A DNA stretch of 64,000 nucleotides from DASWJZ01 sp963792885 (GTDB lineage: Bacteria; Pseudomonadota; Alphaproteobacteria; Rhizobiales; Afifellaceae), in assembly GCA_963792885.1 (NCBI GenBank), contig CAWBXX010000006.1:493569-557568 (forward strand), read 5' to 3'. The notes under the pieces are model-generated. The model saw only the letters and a list, made by a program, of their open reading frames with translations, made no database searches and had not been told where the DNA came from. A program made the translations under genes and the position numbers. Shown piece after piece: positions 1 to 8,320 of the stretch (positions are counted from its first letter, which is position 1; each line of letters opens with the position of its first letter).

Positions 1-1343
1 GGCAGAAGGCGCGCGAGCGGCTGGTCCATCAGGCCCGGCACGACAGCCTCACGAAGCTTCCAAATCGCATTCAGCTGAAAGAACAGCTTGCGATCCGGCT
101 CGAGGAAATGACCAGCCGACCGGGCAGCACGCTCTCCGTGATCTGCATCGATCTCGATGAGTTCAAGCACGTCAACGATACTCTGGGGCACCCGACCGGC
201 GACCTGCTTCTCAAGGAGGTCGCAACGCGGATCGTGCGCACATCCGGCAGCGATCACCTCGTCGTTCGGCTTGGCGGAGACGAGTTCGCGGTGGTCACTC
301 CCACAGGCCAGGACGCGGACATCTCGTCGCTACCGGAGAGGATCATCAAGGTCGTCAGCGAGCCTTACGCTCTCAACGGACAGGAGGTGATCATAGGGAC
401 GAGCATCGGTGTCGCGAAGGCGCCGGAGCACGGCACCGACCCCGACACGCTGCTGAAGCACGGCGACCTTGCACTCTATCGCGCCAAATGGGAGGGGAAG
501 AACACGGTCCGCTATTTCGAGCCGGAGATGGCCGAGAGTGCGCGCGAACGGCAGCAGCTCATCACCGACCTGCGGAACGCCGTCGACAACTCCGAGCTCA
601 GGGTGTTCTTCCAGCCGCAGGTTCGGCTCAACGACAATTCGATCGTGGGCTTTGAAGCGCTCGTACGCTGGCAGCATCCGACCGCCGGCATGATCTCGCC
701 GCTGAGCTTCGTTCCGCTTGCCGAGGAAACGGGCCTCATCGTTCCGATTGGCGAATGGGTTCTCCGCGAGTCCTGCCGGCAGGCGGCTGAGTGGCCCCTG
801 CCGGTGCGCGTTGCGGTCAACGTCTCGGCGCGGCAGCTGCGCGGCCGCGGGTTCGTCGCGACGGTTATCAGCGCGCTCGCGAAATCCGGGCTGCCGGCAG
901 CGCGCCTGGAGCTGGAGATCACCGAGAGCGTGCTACTGCAGGACGACGAGGACACCCGCGAAACGCTGCTTCACCTGAAGTCGCTCGGGGTCAAGGTGGC
1001 GATGGACGACTTCGGAACGGGCTACTCCTCGCTAAGCTGCCTTCGCAGCTTCCCGTTCGACAAGATCAAGATCGACCAATCGTTCGTGCGTGCGATGCTG
1101 GAAAGCGATGAGGCGTCTTCGATCGTGACCGCCATTATCGAGCTGGCCGAAAACCTCAATATCGCAACGACCGCCGAAGGCATCGAGGATGCCGAGAGCT
1201 TGGCGATCCTGAGAAACAAGGACTGCACGGAGGGGCAGGGCTTCTACCTGGGCCGTCCGCAGCCCGGCGAAGTCGCGAACGAAATTCTCTACGGCGAGAT
1301 TTCGGCTCGATTCGCCTCCCAGGCGCAGCGCCTGCGGGCGTGA
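1..1343 (+). CDS. GGDEF-EAL cyclic-di-GMP signalling protein, 5' end outside window
   Basis: The reading frame is already open at base 3, so the N-terminus lies upstream of the window; the first in-frame ATG at 108 is inside the domain. The visible part starts with the usual entry to a GGDEF domain (HDSLTKLPNR), then the signature RLGGDEFAVV near base 280, then an EAL domain with the canonical EALVRWQHP and DDFGTGYSSL motifs. GGDEF domains make and EAL domains hydrolyse cyclic di-GMP. Both signatures look intact, so either or both activities are possible. Any sensor domain is outside the window. A second protein of this class lies at 46,564-48,258 on the other strand. No partner gene is adjacent. 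Confidence 0.93.
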   Translation, partial: QKARERLVHQARHDSLTKLPNRIQLKEQLAIRLEEMTSRPGSTLSVICIDLDEFKHVNDTLGHPTGDLLLKEVATRIVRTSGSDHLVVRLGGDEFAVVTPTGQDADISSLPERIIKVVSEPYALNGQEVIIGTSIGVAKAPEHGTDPDTLLKHGDLALYRAKWEGKNTVRYFEPEMAESARERQQLITDLRNAVDNSELRVFFQPQVRLNDNSIVGFEALVRWQHPTAGMISPLSFVPLAEETGLIVPIGEWVLRESCRQAAEWPLPVRVAVNVSARQLRGRGFVATVISALAKSGLPAARLELEITESVLLQDDEDTRETLLHLKSLGVKVAMDDFGTGYSSLSCLRSFPFDKIKIDQSFVRAMLESDEASSIVTAIIELAENLNIATTAEGIEDAESLAILRNKDCTEGQGFYLGRPQPGEVANEILYGEISARFASQAQRLRA

Positions 1344-1533
1344 CCACCGAGCGGCCAGGACGTGCTCGGAATTTCCTCCTTCTGAAGCGTTCCTCGTAAG
1401 AATTATGCAGCCAGCTTAGGAACTGCGCGGCGGGCCAAAAGATCTGCGCAGCCCCACTCGTGCACATCGCAAAAGATGCGGCGCCAGAATTACCTGGTGC
1501 CGAAAGAATCTCCATTAACCATGTCTTAACCCT

Positions 1534-3345
1534 GTGGTTGAAGCAAACCGCCGAACGGTGTTAACTGTTTACGTTAATAAATCTGCGGCGGCGGATCTGA
1601 TGGCGGAAACAGTTGGAACAGAGCGGGCGCTGGCCGGCTTGGCGGGTCAGCGCGAGGGGACGCTTGCTCTCGACGCGAGTAGACCACGCTCGGATGTCGG
1701 AACCATCGTCATCCACTGGGCGGCGGTTATCCTCGTGGTCGTCAGCCTTCTCACGGGGCTGCGGATCGCGGCGGACGCGCATGGCGCAATCATCGCGCCG
1801 CTCTTCGAGTTCATGCTGCCGAACGGCGAGGTGTGGACCTTCCATGTCCTGTCCGGCGTGACGCTGTTCAGCTTCGCACTGGTGTATGTCGTCTATCTCT
1901 TCCGGGCGGCGCTCGCCAAGCGGAACTCGCTGAAGCGGATAAAGCCGCTGACCATGAAGGCCCCGGCGCGCTACCGGTGGCAGGCCTTGAACGTCCTGCT
2001 GCATTGGCTCGCCTTTACGGCGCTTGTCGTTTTGATGGGAACCGGCGCGGCGCTCTATGTCGGCTACGGCGACGCGCTCGTCGTCGTGCACAGGATGTGT
2101 GCGCTGTTCCTGATCGCCTACATCTTCATCCACACCTTCGCCCACTTCATGTACGGCGGGCTGTGGCAGCTGCTTCGGCTGTTCAGGCCGGCGCCGCTTG
2201 CAAAGAGCGACCTGGTACGCGCCGCTCCATTTGCAACGGCGATCCTCGTGGGCGTGCTCGTGGCGAGCGGCGTTGTGGCGCTGGATCTGGAGACGCGCCC
2301 GACGCTGATCGCGCGCGCCACCGATACGCCACCGGTTCTCGACGGCCGTCTCGATGATGCGGTGTGGCAGAACGCGACCGTCGCGGTGATGCCGACACAG
2401 CAGGGCGAGAACTCCACCGGGTTCATGCAATCGCGCGTCGAGGTGCGAGCCGCGTACGACGCGGAGAACATCTACTTCGCATTCCGTTGGAGCGACCCGA
2501 CGATGTCGCTGATGCGCATCCCGATGATCAAGGAAGCTGACGGATGGCACGTTATGGCGCACGGCGTCGGACAATCGGACGTCATCGACTACTACGAGGA
2601 TAAGCTCGCGATCCTCTTCGCCGATCATCCCGCCTTCGGCGGCGGCGGCACCACGCACATGGGATACAAGCCGCTCGCCGATAAGCCCAGCGCCCAGAAC
2701 AAGCGCGGCCTTCACTACACGACGGACGACAGCATCCTCGATCTGTGGCAGTGGAAGGCGGCGCGCGGCGGCATGCTCGGGCATGTCGACGATATGTTCA
2801 TCGGTCCGCCGATCGAGCCGAGCGAGGCCCAGGTTGCCGGAACCGAGCGCTATTCGGCGGGCTATCTGCCGGACCCCGGCCAGCCGATCTACGTTTACAA
2901 TTACAAGGCTCGCCCCGGGCAGGGCTACGACGGCGTCGTCGATATAGACAGGCTCCCAATCGACTACAGCGCGACGATGGCGGCCATGAAGACAATTCCC
3001 GACAGCCCGAACACGTCGAACGACGAGGGGGCGATCTGGTGGCTGACCAACGAGACGTCCGTTCCGTACTCGAAGGAGTTGGATGACCAGATCCCGGTCG
3101 GGACGATTGTCCCCGGTGTCCTGAACATCAACGAATACCAGGGCGATCGCGCGGACATAAAAGGCGGCGCGGCCTACGCGGACGGCCATTGGACTGTCGA
3201 AGCTTCACGCAAGCTCGTGACCGGCAGCAAGTACGACACGACGTTCGAAAAGGGGAAGAAGCTCTATCTCTATGTGTCCGCCTTCGATCACGTGCAGACA
3301 CGGCACACACGGCATGAGCGGCCCATCGTCATGGAGCTCAAATAG
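1534..3345 (+). CDS. Di-heme cytochrome b561-type membrane domain fused to ethylbenzene-dehydrogenase-like heme domain
   Basis: About 603 residues from a GTG; ATG at 1600 is an equally possible start. Roughly residues 55-250 hold four to five membrane segments with histidines at 61, 104, 157, 186, 200 and 204, the pattern of a cytochrome b561/formate-dehydrogenase-gamma type diheme anchor. From about residue 255 onward the protein matches the heme-binding domain of ethylbenzene dehydrogenase gamma subunits and relatives (PPVLDGRLDDAVW start). The product is probably an inner-membrane protein presenting a periplasmic heme domain that passes electrons to or from the quinone pool. The next gene, 42 bases downstream, encodes a 2Fe-2S flavin reductase, so the pair may form a short electron-transfer chain. 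No molybdenum catalytic subunit is nearby. The physiological donor or substrate is unknown. Confidence 0.85.
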   Translation: MVEANRRTVLTVYVNKSAAADLMAETVGTERALAGLAGQREGTLALDASRPRSDVGTIVIHWAAVILVVVSLLTGLRIAADAHGAIIAPLFEFMLPNGEVWTFHVLSGVTLFSFALVYVVYLFRAALAKRNSLKRIKPLTMKAPARYRWQALNVLLHWLAFTALVVLMGTGAALYVGYGDALVVVHRMCALFLIAYIFIHTFAHFMYGGLWQLLRLFRPAPLAKSDLVRAAPFATAILVGVLVASGVVALDLETRPTLIARATDTPPVLDGRLDDAVWQNATVAVMPTQQGENSTGFMQSRVEVRAAYDAENIYFAFRWSDPTMSLMRIPMIKEADGWHVMAHGVGQSDVIDYYEDKLAILFADHPAFGGGGTTHMGYKPLADKPSAQNKRGLHYTTDDSILDLWQWKAARGGMLGHVDDMFIGPPIEPSEAQVAGTERYSAGYLPDPGQPIYVYNYKARPGQGYDGVVDIDRLPIDYSATMAAMKTIPDSPNTSNDEGAIWWLTNETSVPYSKELDDQIPVGTIVPGVLNINEYQGDRADIKGGAAYADGHWTVEASRKLVTGSKYDTTFEKGKKLYLYVSAFDHVQTRHTRHERPIVMELK

Positions 3346-3387
3346 ACGCGTCCCTGTCTGTTTCACTGAGTAACCGGTGACTTCCCC

Positions 3388-4380
3388 ATGAGTCAGGTCA
3401 AGCTGAACGTAAACGGCAAGATCGTTGCGGCCGACAGGGGCGATACCCTTATGGATGCCGCCTTTGGCGGGGGCGTCTTCATTCCGCAGGATTGCTGCTC
3501 AGGGCAATGCGAGACCTGCCGCGTCCGCGTCGTCTGGGGCGATGTGGACGACAGGAACACCGCATACGGAGATACGGTGCTCGCCTGTCAGGCCGTCATC
3601 CGCGGCGACTGCACCATAACCTTCGACGAGTTTCAGCCGGCGAGCGTCGTCAAAGGCGAGGTCTCTCGCATTGCGTCGATTTCCCCCGATGTCATCGAGG
3701 TGGTCGTCGACCTCGCCGAGCCTCTGAATTTCCGTCCCGGCCAGTACGCAAGCATCCGGTTTGCCGGCTTTCCGGCGCGCGACTACAGCCCCACCGTCCA
3801 TCTCAACGGCGAGGTTGGCCCCAACGAGCTTGTCCTGCACGTCAAGCGGCTGCCGGGTGGAGTCGTTTCGGGCGAGATCGGGGACAGAATTGGCGTCGGC
3901 CACGCGACCAAGGTCCGCGGCCCGCTGGGCAGCGCGTTCCTGCGGGACCCGCCCTCCGGCCGGCTCCTGATGGCGTCCACCGGAACCGGCTGGGCGCCGA
4001 TCTGGTCGATGGCGCGAGCCGCCTGCCTGGCGGAGAAGCGCCCCGACATGCTCGTCATCGCCGGCGCCAAGAATCCCGAGAACCTCTACATGACCCCGGC
4101 CTTGGATTGGCTGAAGCAAATGGGCGTGAGCGAGATCATCACGACGGTTCGCGAAAGGCCGTCTGGCTTCGCGCGCCTCGGGACGCCCGATGAATTTCTT
4201 CCCGGGCTCACGAACAAGGATGTCGTCCATGTTGCTGGCGCGCCGAACCTCGTGGAGTCCATCAAGGCAAGCGCCCTTGCTGCCGCCACCAGGTGCTATG
4301 CCAATTCCTTCACCCCCAGCAGAAACCGCATGAACTTGGTCGACCGGGTGACAGGCCTTTTCAGCTTGGTCAGAAGCTGA
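3388..4380 (+). CDS. 2Fe-2S ferredoxin / FAD / NAD(P)H oxidoreductase
   Basis: 330 residues. The N-terminal 90 residues are a plant-type ferredoxin domain with cysteines in CCSGQCETC and a fourth in LACQA. Next comes an FAD-binding barrel with the flavin motif ARDYSPT near residue 130, then an NAD(P)-binding domain with STGTGWAPIWS. This order is that of CDP-6-deoxyglucose reductase, oxygenase reductases (BenC, XylA) and methane/phenol monooxygenase reductases. It follows the membrane cytochrome by 42 bases on the same strand, so co-transcription is likely. The inferred role is electron exchange between NAD(P)H and that cytochrome or an unlinked oxygenase. The C-terminal tail after the NAD domain (about 40 residues, basic) is unusual for the family. 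Confidence 0.9.
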   Translation: MSQVKLNVNGKIVAADRGDTLMDAAFGGGVFIPQDCCSGQCETCRVRVVWGDVDDRNTAYGDTVLACQAVIRGDCTITFDEFQPASVVKGEVSRIASISPDVIEVVVDLAEPLNFRPGQYASIRFAGFPARDYSPTVHLNGEVGPNELVLHVKRLPGGVVSGEIGDRIGVGHATKVRGPLGSAFLRDPPSGRLLMASTGTGWAPIWSMARAACLAEKRPDMLVIAGAKNPENLYMTPALDWLKQMGVSEIITTVRERPSGFARLGTPDEFLPGLTNKDVVHVAGAPNLVESIKASALAAATRCYANSFTPSRNRMNLVDRVTGLFSLVRS

Positions 4381-4849
4381 GCGACGTGCCAATCTGACGG
4401 CGTGGGGACGCCCGCCGGAAGACGATCCACGACCGTTGCGCATCGTCCCGCGTGCCGTCGCCCTGGTGGTTCAGACGCGTTGCGCAATTCTTGGATGCCG
4501 GGCCGCAGTTCGGGTTCAAGCCGACGCTTCCTCGTGCGCTGCTCCTGCCAAACGCCGCGTGTTTCCGCCAAAAGGCGGTTGTTTGCCTGCTTGCACCCGC
4601 GTCAGCGTTGCGAGGTGTCCCGCGGGTGTTGCGCCGTGTCTCATGCCGCGCGAGCGCAACGGTTCATGGATGCCTGTGAGGCGCGCCTCTCTCGTACCGC
4701 GCCGTCATCGCATCCGAGCTTGGCGCTCGCCATGCTATGTCCGTTCGTAGCCCTGCTAATTGGGAGACTTTGTTAGTGCCGAACTCCGCCCGAGCCACCG
4801 GTAGCCCGAAAGCTCGCCATGAATGCCGTCGCGTCTATTTGGAGGTTCC
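4381..4849. other. Intergenic region without a convincing gene
   Basis: About 470 bases between the reductase gene and the broken oxidoreductase. Open frames exist on the plus strand but they overlap each other, start without ribosome sites and resemble no family. No tRNA, clear hairpin-T terminator or repeat was recognised. Confidence 0.5.
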
Positions 4850-5130
4850 ATGAAAGTCGGTATCGTCGGTCTCGGCTACCGTATGGAGTACCTAGCCGGT
4901 CTTTTCACCGCGCTCGCTCCCGGCTTCCGCATCGTCGGCTATGTCGACCCGCCGCCCACCTGACGAAGGGCGCAAGGCTCCCCGTCTCGGTGGTCGATGC
5001 GCTGGAAGCGGGCCTGACCGCCATCAAGATCGACGAGGCACGGCGCAGCCGGACGGTCGTCGACCTGACCGAAAGCTGGAAGCAATTCGATCAGGGGCTA
5101 CGCGGCGACGCTCTGCAAAAGAGCGCATGA
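4850..5130 (+). pseudogene. Gfo/Idh/MocA-family oxidoreductase with internal deletion
   Basis: A good ribosome site (GGAGG) precedes ATG 4850, which opens a Rossmann fold start (MKVGIVGLGYRMEYLAG) and reaches GYVDPPPT before a stop at 4961. In another frame, from about 4966 to 5130, lies what looks like the C-terminal tail of the same family (VVDALEAGLTAIKIDEA). The central few hundred codons, including the catalytic EKP-type motif, are missing. The simplest reading is a sugar or inositol dehydrogenase gene that lost its middle by deletion. It is far too short to be functional. Confidence 0.75.
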
Positions 5131-5200
5131 CGCCGCGCGGATGACCGACAATGCACCGCTGAGCGCAAACTCGCCGCTTTGTAGGGACCGCAAAACGTGA

Positions 5201-5629
5201 TCAGGATGTGGCGGCTGTTTTCAGTTTTGACAAGGCTCTTATCTTTACCCGCACACTTGCGGGCTTAGCTGCGCCCGCCATCATTTCCCCCGTGGCGGGA
5301 TTGCGGATCAGCGTCCCTGCTTTTCGAGCGGGCACTTTGCGAAGCGTTACCTTCAGCAGACCAGGCAGCGTAAATTCGCCAGCACCACGCGGGTGAACGG
5401 ATCCCAGAAGGACGTTTTCAAGTGTGGCGAAGACACCTTTGGCGGTGTGGCGCGTGATATCGTTCTGTTCTGCAATAAGGTTGATGAGCGCAGATTTCGT
5501 AAGAACATCTTTCACGGGCCGAACCGGTTGAGCGGTAGGCTTGCCTGGCGCTGTTCTTGCCGCAGGCTTGGTCTTTCGTGCTTGGGCCAAAAGAAGTCTC
5601 CCCGATCGAATCTCTGTGTGCCAACTCAT
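5201..5629 (-). CDS. HU-family DNA-binding protein with basic N-terminal extension
   Basis: 142 residues on the minus strand. The last 100 residues follow the HU/IHF fold: VLTKSALINLIAEQNDIT for the helical base and GEFTLPGLLKV for the strand preceding the DNA-binding arm, with IRNPATGE in the arm. The first 40 residues are rich in lysine, arginine and proline, as in the extended HU-like proteins of some Alphaproteobacteria. The role would be DNA bending and nucleoid organisation. The start is uncertain: the ATG used gives the longest form. No operon partner is evident; the gene faces the broken Gfo/Idh gene. Confidence 0.85.
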   Translation of the reverse strand: MSWHTEIRSGRLLLAQARKTKPAARTAPGKPTAQPVRPVKDVLTKSALINLIAEQNDITRHTAKGVFATLENVLLGSVHPRGAGEFTLPGLLKVTLRKVPARKAGTLIRNPATGEMMAGAAKPASVRVKIRALSKLKTAATS

Positions 5630-5931
5630 ATCCTTACAGACGCAAGATTGCTAACCCGACAATGCATCTGCAAGTCAGATAAGCCCGTAAATCCCCTTAA
5701 AAAGGTGCCTGGCCGCCGGTCGGAGCCGCCGAGACGTGCCACTTGCCGCCAAGGGCCCGTCGGCGCCCGGCAACGCGCGGCTTCCTGCCCGATAAGGATT
5801 TGTTCAATTGCCAGCGAGCCATGATAGCGTTGCAAAGGACGATCGCACGCTTGGCGTGGGTTTCTAGCCCGCGTGGCAACATTTCCAACCGACCTTTCGG
5901 CGGGCACGAACGAGCGAGGCAACTCAACGTC
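5630..5931. other. Divergent intergenic region
   Basis: About 300 bases between the HU-like gene (minus) and the Tat-signal gene (plus), so promoters of both probably lie here. I see no clear -35/-10 pair and no RNA gene. Confidence 0.4.
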
Positions 5932-6798
5932 ATGGATTTGACCCGAAGACGAGTGATTCACCTCTCAGCAGCGGGCGCTGCAACGCTCGCTGCCGGCCAC
6001 CGCCTCGCATTGGCGGCTCCCGCGCCCGCCGACGACGTGCGCGACAATGCCCTTCGCTATTTCGGCGGACACGGATTTGCCGAGACTCGGCCGCTCGAGA
6101 TGATCACCAACTCGGCGTTCAACGGCGGCCTCCGCTACGACGAAACCAGGCCCGATTCACAAAGCGCGCCAACGGTCACGATGCAGACCGCTGCGCGGAT
6201 CGACGACATCGCCGACAGGGAACGGCCGGGGGTGCTCGCCGTCTTCACCATCTTCGGCATTGCAATCCCGGGCCCTGCCAAGCCCGGACTGCTTCTCACC
6301 AATGTCCTGGATTTCCTCTTGAGCGAGAGGAAGCTCGATCCGGAACGGATTCTCTTCGTTTCGACCGAAGACTTCGAACCGATTGCCGATCAGGTCGACG
6401 GCATCAATGCGTACCGGATCTTCGAGCGTTCTGCCGAGACAGCGAGGGCCGAGGGCGATGGGTCGGGTTTCTTCGCGCCGAAAGGGCATCCCTACGCGCC
6501 ACAGGAGGCGACCGTCGGTATCTATTACCGTCTACCGGACGCCAAGAAAGACGCGGAGCTCTCCTATCCGCCCGAGGGCTACATCGAACTCGCCGAAGTC
6601 GGTATCGCGCCCTTCGGCGGAGACCCGAACCGGCCGCAAGTTGGTGGCTTCGGAATTGAGAGGGTGGCGATGGCGGAGGGCGAGGAGATTCCCGACTTTG
6701 AGGAGACCAAGCTCAATCTCCTGCGCATCATCGAGGACGAGGCGAAGCGAACCGGCAAGGATCTTCCGCCGGGCTACACGATGTTCGCCTCGCTATGA
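5932..6798 (+). CDS. Tat-signal protein resembling the alanyl-tRNA synthetase catalytic core
   Basis: 288 residues from ATG 5932. The start LTRRRVIHLSAAGAATLA followed by an Ala-rich stretch is a twin-arginine export signal. The rest aligns by eye with the class II catalytic domain of alanyl-tRNA synthetase in the right order: TVTMQTAARIDD (81-92) against the TxQxCxRxGGKHND motif 2 region, FTIFGIAIPG (105-114) against the FFEMLGNFSFG block, LDPERILFVSTEDFEP (135-150) against LDPERLWVTVYEDD, GHPYAPQEATVGIYY (185-199) against GDTGPCGPCSEIYYD, YIELAEVGI (217-225) against YIEIWNLVF, and GGFGIERVA (238-246) against the motif 3 DTGMGLERLA. The tRNA-recognition, editing and C-Ala domains are absent. 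The function is unknown. A secreted synthetase-like fold is odd because ATP is scarce outside the cytoplasm. It could be a degenerate binding protein. No partner gene adjoins closely. Confidence 0.6.
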   Translation: MDLTRRRVIHLSAAGAATLAAGHRLALAAPAPADDVRDNALRYFGGHGFAETRPLEMITNSAFNGGLRYDETRPDSQSAPTVTMQTAARIDDIADRERPGVLAVFTIFGIAIPGPAKPGLLLTNVLDFLLSERKLDPERILFVSTEDFEPIADQVDGINAYRIFERSAETARAEGDGSGFFAPKGHPYAPQEATVGIYYRLPDAKKDAELSYPPEGYIELAEVGIAPFGGDPNRPQVGGFGIERVAMAEGEEIPDFEETKLNLLRIIEDEAKRTGKDLPPGYTMFASL

Positions 6799-7096
6799 CG
6801 CTTCTCACAGCTTCGTCTGGCGGCCGGCAAGAGCGGAGTTTCCTTACCGATATCTCCTGCCGCGCCGAGCGGTGGTGGTTCGCCCCTTTGAAATGAGCCG
6901 CTCTGAGGTATCGCCCCAGCGCCCCTCGGCCCTGCGGCGATGCTCCGGAGTTGCCGAATCCCGGCATTGAAGACAAAATCAACCCAACGAGACCGGCCAT
7001 CCGGTGGATGTCGGTTAAATCCGATGCCCGTATTCACGAGGGTCGTAGACCCTGGTTGTAAAACGGGCGGACGGACATCGCGTGTCGGAGACCCCA

Positions 7097-8266
7097 ATGA
7101 TTCGCCTTCGGTTGTCGGCTCTTTCGTCGTTCTCCGCTTTGGCTGTCTCGCTCTTTGCGGCGGCGCCCGCGCTGGCGGGATTCTATGACGTCACGCAGGC
7201 CGAGCTGGCGGGCGAGCCCGGCACGCTCATCCGGTCAGAGCCCATGCGCGGTCTCGCTGTCGGCAAGGTCTATCGCGTGCTCTACCGCTCGACTGGGCTT
7301 TCCGGCGAGCCGATCGCGGTCTCCGGAATGGTGATTGTGCCGGGTGGAGAAGCCCCGGCCGCCGGCCGCGACATTGTGGCCTGGGCGCATCCGACGACGG
7401 GGGCCGTGCAGCCGTGCGCGCCGTCTCTGGAAGGCAAGCCGCTGCTGACGATCCAGGGCCTCAGGGCTCTTCTGGAGCGCGGCTTCGTCGTCACAGCCAC
7501 CGATTATCCGGGACTCGGGACGGTCGGCCCGCATCCTTACCTCGTCGGCGAGAGCGAGGGGCGCGCGGTACTCGACTCCGTGCGGGCTGCAAGAGCATTG
7601 GGCGAAGCGGAGGCGAGCAACCGCTTCGCCGTTTGGGGACATTCGCAAGGCGGCCAAGCCGCTCTGTTCGCCGGCGATCTGGCCAAGAGCTATGCGCCGG
7701 ATCTGGAGCTTGTCGGTGTCGCCGCGGCGGCGCCGGCAGTCGAGCTTGCGTCGCTGGTGACGGATGACGTCAGCAGGACGAGCGGCAAGATCCTGGTCTC
7801 CTTGGCCGTCTGGTCGTGGTGGAAGGTCTTCGACGCACCCTTCGACGCGATGGTCGAGCTCGATGCACAGGCGGACGTCGAGAAGGTCGCGCAACGATGC
7901 CTGGAGGGCGAGGCCGAAGGGCTTGCCGATGTCGACATCGAGGACCGGCTGAAGGGGCCCTTCCTATCTACCGATCCCGACAAGACGGAACCGTGGAAGT
8001 CGATCATGGCGCGCAATTCGCCAGGCACGCCGAAGCACAGCGCTCCCCTCTTCATCGCGCGCGGCAGCGACGACGAGATCATTGTGCCCGATGTGAGCGC
8101 CGATTTCGTGGAGAGGCTTTGTCGCTCGGGCGCTGTCGTGCGCGTGGAGACCATCGACAAGGCCGATCATTCGCAAATGGGCGCCGCGGCCGCGGGCGTG
8201 GCTGTGGGCTGGATTTCGGACCGCTTCGCCGGGGTGCCCGCGCCGAACAGCTGTCCTCCGTCTTAG
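7097..8266 (+). CDS. Secreted lipase-like alpha/beta hydrolase (LIP family)
   Basis: 389 residues from ATG 7097, which has CGGAG six bases upstream; an in-frame GTG at 7082 is the alternative. A typical Sec signal peptide ends near FAAAPALAG. The nucleophile elbow is GHSQGG, the acid probably Asp in GSDDEIIVP, and the histidine in KADHSQMG, giving a full Ser-Asp-His triad. An earlier TDYPGLG segment and the overall order match the secretory lipase / triacylglycerol lipase family (LIP). The likely role is periplasmic or extracellular ester hydrolysis, substrate unknown. It stands alone between the Tat-signal gene and a convergent GMC oxidoreductase. Confidence 0.85.
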   Translation: MIRLRLSALSSFSALAVSLFAAAPALAGFYDVTQAELAGEPGTLIRSEPMRGLAVGKVYRVLYRSTGLSGEPIAVSGMVIVPGGEAPAAGRDIVAWAHPTTGAVQPCAPSLEGKPLLTIQGLRALLERGFVVTATDYPGLGTVGPHPYLVGESEGRAVLDSVRAARALGEAEASNRFAVWGHSQGGQAALFAGDLAKSYAPDLELVGVAAAAPAVELASLVTDDVSRTSGKILVSLAVWSWWKVFDAPFDAMVELDAQADVEKVAQRCLEGEAEGLADVDIEDRLKGPFLSTDPDKTEPWKSIMARNSPGTPKHSAPLFIARGSDDEIIVPDVSADFVERLCRSGAVVRVETIDKADHSQMGAAAAGVAVGWISDRFAGVPAPNSCPPS

Positions 8267-8320
8267 TCAGGCCGGCGCCAATACCGGCGATTCCCTCAAG
8301 GACCGGGACAAGCGACGCCG

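Noticed and set aside
1561..3189. 542-codon open frame antisense to the cytochrome/EB_dh gene
   Set aside because: It mirrors the codon pattern of the real gene, is dominated by Arg/Val/Asp residues and resembles no family; long antisense frames are expected in high-GC DNA.
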